Source: Acidiluteibacter ferrifornacis (GTDB lineage: Bacteria; Bacteroidota; Bacteroidia; Flavobacteriales_E; Vicingaceae). Taken from it: a stretch of DNA of 64,000 nt. The stretch is taken from the NCBI RefSeq assembly GCF_009909615.1, contig NZ_WWNE01000006.1, positions 124,001-188,000 on the forward strand, given 5' to 3'. How positions within the stretch are numbered: position 1 is the first letter of the stretch; each line of letters starts with the position of its first letter. Both the position numbers and the translations under genes were made by a program. Under the pieces are notes generated by a model. The model ran no database searches, was not told the DNA's origin, and saw only the letters and a program-made list of their open reading frames with translations. This document shows, piece after piece, positions 18,885 to 27,709 of the stretch.

Positions 18885-20117
18885 TTGCTTTATTATTTCC
18901 TTAAATATACGATGCGGTTTTCGTTGTTCGTTTTTTACAAACGAATCATTAGAAACGGATTTGAAAATATCCCCAATAATCAGCCGAGTATCTTTGCTTG
19001 CACTCATCCAAACTCGTTTTTAGATGCCATTATCATTGGTGCTTATAGTCCAAGAAAACTCTACTTTTTAGCCCGTTCAGATGTATTTAACACTCCTTTT
19101 AAAATGTGGTTGTTGTCTAAAATGAATCTAATTCCAATTTATCGATTACAAGAAGGAAGTGAAAATCTTCATAAAAACGAAGACACATTCGCTAAATGTT
19201 TTGAGATTATGAAAAAAGGCGGATCTATACTTATTTTCTCAGAAGGAATCAGTATTACCGACAAAATAGTGCGACCGCTAAAAAAAGGAACAGCTCGAAT
19301 TGCTTTTGGTGCCGAATCATACAATAACTTCTCTTTGGATCTGCAGATTATTCCAATGAGTTTAAATTATACTTATCCCTCTAAATTTCGAACTGAAGTA
19401 ATTATAGGTGTTCAGCCACCAATTGCGCTTAAAAATTATAAAGCAATATATGAAGCCTCTCAGGTAAAAGCCATTCGTCAATTCAATAGTGAGCTATTTG
19501 AAGGCATAAAAGCAGCTAGTATTATCGTTGAGCCGGATAAAGAGAAGATCTATGAAATCATTGCCCCTCTATTTAGAACCCAACTCGTCGATCAATCAAA
19601 AAGACTTGAAGAAGAACAAAATTGGTCTGAACTGGCGGATTTAGAAAAAACTATCCAAATCGCAAAAAGCTATAAATACAGCAAAAATGAAGAAATCTCT
19701 GAAGCGGCAATAGAATATGGACAACCAAATCTTTTATTTTTGGGTCTCATTCAATTGCTATACGGATTAACCTACGTAGTAGGATTTTTACCAAATGCTA
19801 TTCCTTTTGTGATCGCACAGAAGGTAACTGATAAAAAGGTGCGATTGATTGAGTTTTACGCATCAGTAAGATTATGCCTATCAGTAATACTCTATTTAGT
19901 TTACCTTCCATTAGTAAGTTACCTGCTCGGCTCTCTACTGAACCTCAACTTGATAATGGTTTCCGGCCTACTAATCCTGACAGGGTTGGGATATGTAATT
20001 GTGAGGGATCATTACAGATTAATAAAACAAGCTACTCTATTTTACTCTTCTGAAAAGCTAGATAAAGTGATTGATTTAAGAAATCAATTATTAGCTATTA
20101 GGAATAAAGTGATTTAA
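18885..20117 (+). CDS. PlsC-like glycerol acyltransferase family protein
   Basis: 410 residues. The acyltransferase core is N-terminal: ACTHPNSFLDAIIIGA carries the catalytic His and Asp, and GGSILIFSEGISITDK is the FxEG substrate-binding block. The C-terminal part has several membrane helices (about residues 285-375), an extension common in Bacteroidota members. It probably acylates lysophosphatidate or a related lipid at the inner membrane. The start is TTG at 18885, 3 bp after the glycosyltransferase stop; ATG 18912 would also keep the core. The 3' end overlaps the convergent VOC gene by 4 bp. Confidence 0.82.
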   Translation: MLYYFLKYTMRFSLFVFYKRIIRNGFENIPNNQPSIFACTHPNSFLDAIIIGAYSPRKLYFLARSDVFNTPFKMWLLSKMNLIPIYRLQEGSENLHKNEDTFAKCFEIMKKGGSILIFSEGISITDKIVRPLKKGTARIAFGAESYNNFSLDLQIIPMSLNYTYPSKFRTEVIIGVQPPIALKNYKAIYEASQVKAIRQFNSELFEGIKAASIIVEPDKEKIYEIIAPLFRTQLVDQSKRLEEEQNWSELADLEKTIQIAKSYKYSKNEEISEAAIEYGQPNLLFLGLIQLLYGLTYVVGFLPNAIPFVIAQKVTDKKVRLIEFYASVRLCLSVILYLVYLPLVSYLLGSLLNLNLIMVSGLLILTGLGYVIVRDHYRLIKQATLFYSSEKLDKVIDLRNQLLAIRNKVI

Positions 20118-21181
20118 TCTTTAACTCGATTAAATCGCAACGCTTTAATCATCCACGTTGGTAAACTTTTCTCAGGATTTCGATTTTTTAGGTTCAAATA
20201 CCAACCCATCTTTTTCATAATTGGAATTTTGTGAGTTTCCACAAATTCAATAAGTGTACCATCTGGATCAGCAATATACGAAAAGTGACCTGCAGCTTCT
20301 CCCATATCAAAACTGTTCTGACTATCTACAGTAAATGGAAAACCTTTACTTTCACATTCATTTCTCAATGAATCCATATGTTTAATATCAAAACAAATGT
20401 GAATAAAACCTAGGTCTCCCCAGAATCTATTTTTATAAATTTGAGCCCCCTTTTCGTCAATCAACTCAACTAATTCTATAGTAGTCGGTCCTAACAACTT
20501 ACTGAAACTACCTTTTCGCATAGAGGCATGCTTCAACTTTATTCTTCTTGCCTTCCTTGCTCCACCACTTAGGCTATTAAAGTCTTCAAAAACACCTGTC
20601 TCATCATAAACCACTTCATCATATTCTAAAATATCTCGATAAACCTTCAATGAGTCTTCAATATTTGAAACACCAATTATAGCTCCACTTGCACCACCTG
20701 TTGCATAATTATTTCGATCAAACCAACCGTCAGCTTCTTCCATCTGGAAAATATTTCCATATAAATCCTTTACGAAAAAGTGCTTCTTCCCTGCAGGATC
20801 TTTCATGACTTCTGAGAGCACCTCCAATTGATCTTTTTTATATCTCTTATGCAAGGCATCCACATTAACCACTTTCATTTTTGCAGCATAAATTCCATGA
20901 TCTCCAAATTTGATTTCAAAATTTGCTGGTTCAGGCATGCGAGAAGTAAACTGCCAAATTTCAAAGCCACCACCACCTTGCATATTTATTGCAAGCACAG
21001 CGTTTCGTTTATGCACTTCATTACCAGTATAATTGATCATCAACTTTGCTTCCGCTTCTTCTTGAAAAATAGGCACATCCATCCCAAAATTTTTGCGATA
21101 CCATGCCCAGGCTTGGTGCACATTTGGTACTCCAATTCCGATCTGCTGAATTCCGCTAATAATTTTACTCTTTCCTTCCAA
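20114..21181 (-). CDS. Two-module VOC (glyoxalase/dioxygenase superfamily) protein
   Basis: 355 residues with two VOC modules: IQQIGIGVPNVHQAWAWYRKNFG at residues 10-35 and ASGAIIGVSNIEDSLKVYRDIL near 165. Module 2 ends with DPDGTLIEFVETH and has LGFIHICFDIKHMDSL. Several canonical metal positions look replaced: the first His of each module is Gln or absent, and the first-module Glu position reads GNIFQ. So it may bind another ligand or use an unusual site. The 12-bp gap to the SDR gene upstream suggests an operon (glycosyltransferase, SDR, VOC). The substrate is unknown. Confidence 0.78.
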   Translation of the reverse strand: MEGKSKIISGIQQIGIGVPNVHQAWAWYRKNFGMDVPIFQEEAEAKLMINYTGNEVHKRNAVLAINMQGGGGFEIWQFTSRMPEPANFEIKFGDHGIYAAKMKVVNVDALHKRYKKDQLEVLSEVMKDPAGKKHFFVKDLYGNIFQMEEADGWFDRNNYATGGASGAIIGVSNIEDSLKVYRDILEYDEVVYDETGVFEDFNSLSGGARKARRIKLKHASMRKGSFSKLLGPTTIELVELIDEKGAQIYKNRFWGDLGFIHICFDIKHMDSLRNECESKGFPFTVDSQNSFDMGEAAGHFSYIADPDGTLIEFVETHKIPIMKKMGWYLNLKNRNPEKSLPTWMIKALRFNRVKD

Positions 21182-21192
21182 AATGATATGAA

Positions 21193-21996
21193 TTAAACTG
21201 GTTTTATATTTTTTGCAATTTTAAAGAAAATTGACGGGGTATACCGTCGAATTGCTAAAAGTAATAGTTCTCTCTTTCCAACAAAAATTTCTATTCGCTT
21301 TTTTTCTAACCCCCTTACAATTTTTTTTGCACAGTCAGATACGTCCATGCCGTTTTGTAATCCTTCATCCATTTTCTGATGAGAATTTCCACTTCCATCT
21401 ATAGCATGCTTGGATATTTCTGTTTGAATTCTACCCGGATAAACAATACTTACGTCTATTCCATTATTATTTTCCTCCAGATAAAGGGTTTCCAAATATC
21501 CCTTTAAGGCATGCTTTGATGCAGAGTATGAAGAACGAAGTGGAAACCCAAACTTACCCACTATACTGCTAACACCCACAATATGTCCTTTTTGGCGTTT
21601 AATCATCCCAGGTAATACTAATCCAGTTAATTCTACAGCACCTAAATAATTTACTTGCATCAATTGTTGATGCACAGGAAGAATTGTATCACGAACTAAC
21701 CCTCTTTGGCTCATTCCTCCATTATTTATTAAAACATCTACTTCAATAGCCTTCGATTCTATCGTTTGAAATGCGTGTTGTATACTTTCTGAATTTGCTA
21801 AATCTAATACCTGCACGAGCACTTCAACTCCATGACGTTCGCATTCATGGGCTACAACATTTAGTTCCTTTTCCTTACGAGAAGATATAATTAAATTGCT
21901 CCCCTTCTTGGCGAATTCCAACGTCAGCGCTCTTCCGATGCCGGAGGAAGCTCCCGTAATCCATATCCATTTATTTCTAAACGTTTGACGACTCAT
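21193..21996 (-). CDS. SDR family NAD(P)-dependent oxidoreductase
   Basis: 267 residues. The Rossmann cofactor motif WITGASSGIGRAL is at residues 12-24, NNGGMSQ is the structural NNAG variant, and VGVSSIVGKFGFPLRSSYSASKHALKGY contains the catalytic Ser, Tyr and Lys. A longer frame begins at 22086 inside the glycosyltransferase gene; I chose the ATG at 21996 because the Rossmann strand starts eight residues later and the extra 30 residues do not look like protein. The C-terminal region (RYTPSIFFKIAKNIK) may contact the membrane, as in the DHRS7-like group. The substrate is unknown. Confidence 0.88.
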   Translation of the reverse strand: MSRQTFRNKWIWITGASSGIGRALTLEFAKKGSNLIISSRKEKELNVVAHECERHGVEVLVQVLDLANSESIQHAFQTIESKAIEVDVLINNGGMSQRGLVRDTILPVHQQLMQVNYLGAVELTGLVLPGMIKRQKGHIVGVSSIVGKFGFPLRSSYSASKHALKGYLETLYLEENNNGIDVSIVYPGRIQTEISKHAIDGSGNSHQKMDEGLQNGMDVSDCAKKIVRGLEKKRIEIFVGKRELLLLAIRRYTPSIFFKIAKNIKPV

Positions 21997-22027
21997 GAGC
22001 AATATTTGATAGTTTTGTAGATTATAT

Positions 22028-22717
22028 TCAACTTCTAAGGTATTTTTTATAAGTTTCCACCATCTTATCCTGAGAAACTCCTGCAAAAAACATCATAAAT
22101 ACGACAAAGTTGATCAAATTGACGCGAAAGTAACTGTTTTTATCGTATTTCCTTGTTGAAATCAAACAGCTGTTTGACATGATTTTTAATTTCCCTGTTT
22201 TCTGAGCCCGCTGAAGCCATTCATACTCTTCCATTATCTGCATAGACTCATCATACCCTTTGGTTTTCTTAAAAAAATCAGTCATTACAAAAAGTGACTG
22301 GTCTCCTCCTCTGCACATGATAAAATTAAACCTCGTGAAAAAAGCATTCATTCTCATTCTCCAATTTGGTTGATCAAAACGACTCTGATAACAGCCGAAT
22401 TGAAACCCTTCCTTGATCGAGTTCTCAATATCCTCTATATAGCAAGAAGGAGGTAAAGTATCTGCATGCACAAAATAAAGCACATCCCCAGATGCCCAAC
22501 TTACCCCTTCATTCATTTGAATAGCTCTCGAAGATTTCATTATTTTTTTAACAATGGCACCCTTTAACTTAGCCTGAGCAACAGTATCATCTGTGCTACC
22601 ACCATCAACTACAATAACTTCTTGTAACCTTTCATCTCTATGCATAAAAAGGTATTCCACTAAATTTCCGATCCTCGCTCCCTCGTTTAATGTCGGTATT
22701 ATGACACTCAATTTCAT
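22028..22717 (-). CDS. TIGR04283-type family 2 glycosyltransferase
   Basis: 229 residues. It starts MKLSVIIPTLNEGARIGNLVEYL, followed by VIVVDGGSTDDTV (GT-A nucleotide-sugar site), GDVLYFVHADTLPP (metal site) and CRGGDQSLFV in the acceptor region. Length and motifs match the TIGR04283 subfamily, which databases label as arsenosugar-biosynthesis glycosyltransferases because they occur with ArsM/ArsS; this gene's own substrate is unproven. It is divergent from the DUF547 and rhodanese genes, a neighbourhood that supports the subfamily assignment. No ArsM or ArsS gene is within the window. Confidence 0.82.
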   Translation of the reverse strand: MKLSVIIPTLNEGARIGNLVEYLFMHRDERLQEVIVVDGGSTDDTVAQAKLKGAIVKKIMKSSRAIQMNEGVSWASGDVLYFVHADTLPPSCYIEDIENSIKEGFQFGCYQSRFDQPNWRMRMNAFFTRFNFIMCRGGDQSLFVMTDFFKKTKGYDESMQIMEEYEWLQRAQKTGKLKIMSNSCLISTRKYDKNSYFRVNLINFVVFMMFFAGVSQDKMVETYKKYLRS

Positions 22718-22829
22718 TCCAATTCTATTTACAATTCATATACATACCTTTGATAAAGGAATAACATCCTTATCTAAACGATCTACGTAGTTATTCAAAC
22801 GAAAGTAGACAAATATTAAAATTCATACA

Positions 22830-23636
22830 ATGAGGCTCAAAATAACCTTAATTTCTTTATTATCGATATTAATCTCATGTCATTCAGAGATAAATGCAAA
22901 GAATAATAAGCGAGACATAGATGTTGATTTAAATACAGAAATTAATTACATCGAACTATCAGCCAAGCTGTTAGAAAACTTAATCCAAAACAACGAAACG
23001 ACAAGTATTCAAGCTCAATTGGCTACAGTAACTGTAGAAGATTTATCTAATCAATTGACCAATGACACTAAAAAAAAGGTGTTTTGGATAAATGTATATA
23101 ATGCTCACATTCAGATAATTTTAAAAGAAAACCCTAATTTATATGAAGATAGAGGAGCCTTTTTTAAAAAGAAACAAATTACAATAGCTGGAGAAATTCT
23201 TAGTTTTGATGATATTGAACATGGGATTATAAGAAGTTCAACCATTAAACTGTCCTGGGGACTTTTAAAAAATCCATTTGTAGGTCAATATGAACGTACT
23301 TTCCGAACCAATGAAACCGATCCTAGGATACATTTTGCACTCAACTGCGGTGCTAAAAGCTGCCCTTTGGTTGCAGTTTATCAAGTTGATAACTTTGAAG
23401 ATAAAATAGATGCAGTCGCTAAAAAATTCCTCTTGAAAGAAACTTCCTATAAAGATGACTTGAATCAAGTATTGGTCACGCCATTGTTTAGTTGGTTTAG
23501 AGGTGACTTCGGAGGTAAGAGCGGGGTAATCCAATTCCTAAAGAGTTATTCCCTTATACCATCGGAATCCAACCCTGAATTAGTATTTTTAGATTATGAT
23601 TGGACGTTAAGTTTAGGAAATTATTATGCTGAATAA
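22830..23636 (+). CDS. DUF547 lipoprotein
   Basis: 268 residues, with a lipobox after LISLLSILISC (Cys17). The DUF547 core is recognisable from KKVFWINVYNAHIQIIL, DDIEHGIIR and HFALNCGAKSCPLVAVY; the conserved His and Cys residues suggest a papain-like or transglutaminase-like fold, but no activity is established. The 3' end overlaps the rhodanese gene by 11 bp, so the two are translationally coupled. The gene is divergent from the TIGR04283-type glycosyltransferase across 112 bp. Confidence 0.88.
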   Translation: MRLKITLISLLSILISCHSEINAKNNKRDIDVDLNTEINYIELSAKLLENLIQNNETTSIQAQLATVTVEDLSNQLTNDTKKKVFWINVYNAHIQIILKENPNLYEDRGAFFKKKQITIAGEILSFDDIEHGIIRSSTIKLSWGLLKNPFVGQYERTFRTNETDPRIHFALNCGAKSCPLVAVYQVDNFEDKIDAVAKKFLLKETSYKDDLNQVLVTPLFSWFRGDFGGKSGVIQFLKSYSLIPSESNPELVFLDYDWTLSLGNYYAE

Positions 23637-24129
23637 AGTTGCTTTGTTAATTTTAGGTATTATGTCATTTTTAAATTCTTTTTCACAAGTAGAAAGCACG
23701 TCTTACAGTCTAATGCTGAAGGCTCTAATTAAGGAAAGTATACCAATAGTTGCAGTAGCAGATTTGGATCAAAAGCAAATTCAATCAACTACGTTTATTG
23801 ATTCTAGAGAGAAAGTAGAGTTCGATGTTTCTCATATCAAAGGTGCCACATGGGTAGGATATGATGATTTTGACATGGCAAAAATGGACGACATTAGTAA
23901 AAATGAACCAATTATAATATACTGCTCTGTTGGTTACCGCAGCGAAAAAATCGGCGAAAAACTGCTCCAAGCTGGCTACACGAATGTATCTAACCTGTAT
24001 GGCGGAATATTTGAATGGGTAAATCAAGGAAAGCCTATAGTCGATTTAAGTGGAGATCCTACCACAAAGATTCATGGATATAGCAAAACATGGGGGATTT
24101 GGCTATCCAAGGGAGAAAAGGTGTACTAA
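23626..24129 (+). CDS. Exported rhodanese-like protein
   Basis: 167 residues with a signal peptide (MLNKVALLILGIMSFLNSFSQ), so it works in the periplasm. The single rhodanese domain has FIDSREKVEFDVSHIKGA and the active-site loop CSVGYRS with Cys100, a full CxxGxR sulfurtransferase loop. The partner is unknown. It overlaps the DUF547 gene by 11 bp; the pairing suggests the two act together. A weak CCTAAAA/TTTTAGG hairpin (24200-24221) without a T tract follows. Confidence 0.9.
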   Translation: MLNKVALLILGIMSFLNSFSQVESTSYSLMLKALIKESIPIVAVADLDQKQIQSTTFIDSREKVEFDVSHIKGATWVGYDDFDMAKMDDISKNEPIIIYCSVGYRSEKIGEKLLQAGYTNVSNLYGGIFEWVNQGKPIVDLSGDPTTKIHGYSKTWGIWLSKGEKVY

Positions 24130-24258
24130 AACCTAGAAAAAGATTCTTCGAAAATTCATAAGATAGTTCTATAAGTCATTCAACTTACCTTTTAATTTAC
24201 CTAAAAAGAAGTAATTTTAGGCAACTGTAGTTCCATTTTTTATAACAACTCTCTCATT

Positions 24259-27200
24259 ATGATAAAGAAAACGCTTTTATCAGCTCTCTCAATGCTGATA
24301 ATTTACACTATTTCTGCCCAAGAATTTGTAAAAATGATGCAGGAAGAATCTAGAAATTTTTATGAGATTCAATCCGCATTCGAATCTTTCTATGAAGGTA
24401 AGCCCTATGAAAAAGGGAAAGGCTATAAACAGTTCAAACGATGGGAATGGTTTATGGAGCAAAGAGTGCATCCTACTGGAGAGCGCTTTTCATCCACTGC
24501 TGCTTGGAATAATTTCATGAGTTACAAAAAGGAACATCAAGCTGCTTTTACTGCTGAGAAATCTGCAGGATGGGTTGCTTTAGGCTTAAATGATTTTATT
24601 AATCTCAGCTATAGTCCAGGACAAGGAAGAGTAAATGTAATTGCTGTAGATCCCTTCAATCCAAATATAATTTATGTAGGTGTACCTGCTGGAGGACTTT
24701 GGAAAAGTATAGATGGAGGAAACACTTGGAATGTCCTAACCGATCATTTGCCCGTTTTAGGTGTATCAGGTATAGGAATCGATCCAAACAATTCCAATAT
24801 CATCTACATTGCAACTGGAGATGGAGATGGTAGCGACACTTATAGTATTGGTGTTTTAAAGTCTACCGATGGAGGAAGTACTTTTGCACCCACAGGAATG
24901 GTGCACACCATTTCTCAAAGTATACGCCCGACAAAAATTTTAATGCACCCAACCAATTCGAAAAAACATTGGGTAAGTTCTAGTAATGGATTGTTTATTA
25001 CAGAAGACGCAGGAGCGAGTTACACAAGGGTTCAAACAGGATTTATCCGAGATATAGAAATGCACCCTACCGATACCAACATCATTTATGCCTGTAGCAA
25101 TGAATTTTTTAAGTCCACAAATGGTGGGTTTAACTTCACCAAGATTACGATGGGTCTTCCTTCTGCTGCCGCAGTCAACAGAATGTCTATAGCGGTTTCT
25201 ATCGATAATCCTTCTTTAGTTTATGGGCTATATGGTGATGCTTCAGATGCTTCTTATTATGGTTTATATCGATCATCCGATTTAGGAACGTCGTTTACTC
25301 AAATGAGTAATTCACCCAATATTTTGAGCAGTTCCAATGATGGAATGGGCTCTGGTGGTCAAAGCTGGTATGACCTAGCACTTGCTGTTTCTCCAGACAA
25401 TGCTAATGAGGTATTTGTTGGCGGAGTTAATGTTTGGAAATCTTTAGATTCTGGACGCACATTCAACATCATCGCTCACTGGGCATTACCTAACAATATT
25501 GGATATACGCATGCTGATATCCATACATTAGATTTCTACAACGGTAAATTATACTGCGGTTCTGATGGAGGAATTTATGAATCCATAGATAAAGGCGCTA
25601 CATGGGTTGATAAATCAAGAACATTAGAAATTTCTCAGTTTTATCGACTTGGAGGTTCTGAGATCGATCCCACCAAAATTGTAGGTGGAACTCAAGACAA
25701 TGGTTGTTTTAGAGGTTCAACCCTATCCAAAACTTGGACACATGTATTTGGAGCTGACGGCATGGAGTGCGCCATTCACCCTACAAATTCCAATATTTTA
25801 TTTACTTCCTCTCAAAATGGAGGCTTAAGAAGATCGACCGATAATGGAAATTCATTTACCGGAATAGCAGGAACCATTAGAAATTCAGAATCTGGGGCTT
25901 GGTTAACTCCCTATGCCTTGGATCCCAATAACAGCGATCGAATTGTAGCAGGATTTGAAAACATTTGGCTTTCAAACAATCTTGGAAGTAATTGGACCAA
26001 AATCTCAAATTTTCCCGGCGGGCCTACTTTCAGATCTATTGCTATTGCAAAGTCGAATAGTAATGTGATTTATGCAGGAACTCAAAACTCCATTTTTAGA
26101 ACTACCAACTTAGGTAGTAATTGGACAGATGTTACTGGAAACTTATCTAATCAGTCCAAAACTTATATAGAAGTAGATCATCAAAATACCAACAATGTAT
26201 GGGTGACGGTTTCAGGGTTTAACGCCTCTGAAAAAGTGTACTACTCAAATAGTGGTGGTAGCAACTGGTCAAACATCACCTATAATCTACCGAATCTGCC
26301 AGTCAATTGCATTGAACGAGATGAAAGAAATGGGGTTCTTTATGTAGGAACTGACGTTGGTGTATACTACTTAAAACCATACACTACTGAATGGCTACCA
26401 TATATGACTGGGCTTCCAAATGTGATAGTGAATGAATTAGAAATGAATTATGCAACTAACAAACTCAGAGCTGCCACCTATGGTAGAGGGATTTGGGAGT
26501 CTGATCCATTTCAATATCCAACGAATCAACCGGTATCCAGGTTCAATTCTACAAAGCGAATTAATTGTCCAAATGTAGTAGTTCAGTTTAATGACCAATC
26601 GGTGAATACTGTTACCAGCTATCAATGGCAATTTCCCGGTGGAACGCCGTCCACTTCTACCGCTGCAAATCCAACTGTAACTTACGCCAATACAGGAAGC
26701 TATGATGTTACTTTGATTGTAAGTGATGGCACCAATAGCGACACCTCTAAAGCAATAAATTACATTGAAATACAGACTCCAAACTTGGAGCAATCCCCAT
26801 TTTCAGAAGATTTCGAATTGGTTACTTTTCCGAGAAATCCTTCGCCAAAATTTACAATAATTAATGAAGATGGAGATAATTCATGGGAGCACGGATTCAA
26901 TATTCCCGCACTAACTTACACCTTAAGTATCAATAATTTCACTACGACTTCTGCTGGCAAAAAGGACATTTTAGAATTCCCTGCAATCAATTTAGATACG
27001 ATAAGCTATCCAGTTTTATTTTTAGATCGAGCCTACAGCAGTAGAACAATGACTGATTCTGATACACTGAACTTCTACTATAGTATCGATTGTGGAAACA
27101 CGAAAGTGAAGTTTGCATCATTCTATGGTGCAGCATTGAGAACAGTTACTCCAACACAATCCGAATACTCCCCAGGTAGCAGTTCGGATTTTCAGACTTT

Positions 27201-27585
27201 ATATGCACATATATATGGAGCAGAAAACCAACCGATAGTTAATTTATACTTAGAGAATGTATCAGGATTTGGAAATAAACTTTTCATAGATAACATTTTA
27301 GTCAAAGCTGTGATATCAGACATTTCAGAGATTAACTCTACCGGTCAATCATTTAGTGTTTATCCTAATCCTACTACAGCAGAAATTCAAATCAATTGGA
27401 AAGATTATTCCGAAACTCCGACTATTGAAATATTTGATTACCAAGGAAAGCTTGTGAAAACGATAAAGTCAAACAAACTTACGGGCAACGTCCAATATAA
27501 CTTTGATGGACTAAGTAAAGGTCTGTATTTAGTAAAATTATCTACCTCTACAAGTGAAAAAACATCTAGAGTAATTTTAAAATAA
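24259..27585 (+). CDS. Secreted Vps10/BNR propeller protein with PKD and T9SS type A sorting domain
   Basis: 1108 residues with a signal peptide (MIKKTLLSALSMLIIYTISAQ). Residues about 95-750 hold at least ten Asp-box repeats (SIDGGNTWN, STDGGSTF, SLDSGRTFN, SIDKGATWV, STDNGNSF, SNNLGSNWT and others), the sortilin/BNR beta-propeller pattern. A PKD domain follows (VVVQFNDQSVNTVTSYQWQF, NTGSYDVTLIVSDG, near residue 790), then a jelly-roll-like segment, and the last about 80 residues (SVYPNPTTAEIQINW, IFDYQGKLVKTI, LSKGLYLVKLS) are a type A T9SS sorting domain. It is probably surface-exposed or released; the ligand is unknown. It shares layout with the gene at 5933 but is not a recent copy. Confidence 0.92.
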   Translation: MIKKTLLSALSMLIIYTISAQEFVKMMQEESRNFYEIQSAFESFYEGKPYEKGKGYKQFKRWEWFMEQRVHPTGERFSSTAAWNNFMSYKKEHQAAFTAEKSAGWVALGLNDFINLSYSPGQGRVNVIAVDPFNPNIIYVGVPAGGLWKSIDGGNTWNVLTDHLPVLGVSGIGIDPNNSNIIYIATGDGDGSDTYSIGVLKSTDGGSTFAPTGMVHTISQSIRPTKILMHPTNSKKHWVSSSNGLFITEDAGASYTRVQTGFIRDIEMHPTDTNIIYACSNEFFKSTNGGFNFTKITMGLPSAAAVNRMSIAVSIDNPSLVYGLYGDASDASYYGLYRSSDLGTSFTQMSNSPNILSSSNDGMGSGGQSWYDLALAVSPDNANEVFVGGVNVWKSLDSGRTFNIIAHWALPNNIGYTHADIHTLDFYNGKLYCGSDGGIYESIDKGATWVDKSRTLEISQFYRLGGSEIDPTKIVGGTQDNGCFRGSTLSKTWTHVFGADGMECAIHPTNSNILFTSSQNGGLRRSTDNGNSFTGIAGTIRNSESGAWLTPYALDPNNSDRIVAGFENIWLSNNLGSNWTKISNFPGGPTFRSIAIAKSNSNVIYAGTQNSIFRTTNLGSNWTDVTGNLSNQSKTYIEVDHQNTNNVWVTVSGFNASEKVYYSNSGGSNWSNITYNLPNLPVNCIERDERNGVLYVGTDVGVYYLKPYTTEWLPYMTGLPNVIVNELEMNYATNKLRAATYGRGIWESDPFQYPTNQPVSRFNSTKRINCPNVVVQFNDQSVNTVTSYQWQFPGGTPSTSTAANPTVTYANTGSYDVTLIVSDGTNSDTSKAINYIEIQTPNLEQSPFSEDFELVTFPRNPSPKFTIINEDGDNSWEHGFNIPALTYTLSINNFTTTSAGKKDILEFPAINLDTISYPVLFLDRAYSSRTMTDSDTLNFYYSIDCGNTKVKFASFYGAALRTVTPTQSEYSPGSSSDFQTLYAHIYGAENQPIVNLYLENVSGFGNKLFIDNILVKAVISDISEINSTGQSFSVYPNPTTAEIQINWKDYSETPTIEIFDYQGKLVKTIKSNKLTGNVQYNFDGLSKGLYLVKLSTSTSEKTSRVILK

Positions 27586-27603
27586 TCCATAAGTATTTTA
27601 AAC

Positions 27604-27648
27604 CGCTTGAAGAATGAGCCAACCGTTCGTCTTCAAGCGTTTTTTTTA
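27604..27648 (+). terminator. Rho-independent terminator after the T9SS propeller gene
   Basis: A 10-bp perfect stem CGCTTGAAGA (27604-27613) / TCTTCAAGCG (27630-27639) is followed by a run of nine T (27640-27648). It lies 18 bp after the stop at 27585. Confidence 0.92.
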
Positions 27649-27709
27649 TCACACTTATTGGTGTAATTTAGTCGATCGAAAAATTAATTATTTATAAATA
27701 GAAAGTACA

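Noticed and set aside
21997-22086. N-terminal extension of the SDR gene
   Set aside because: The extra 30 residues overlap the glycosyltransferase gene and precede the Rossmann motif; the ATG at 21996 fits the family better.
24200-24221. CCTAAAA/TTTTAGG hairpin after the rhodanese gene as a terminator
   Set aside because: The stem is short and AT-rich and there is no following T tract.
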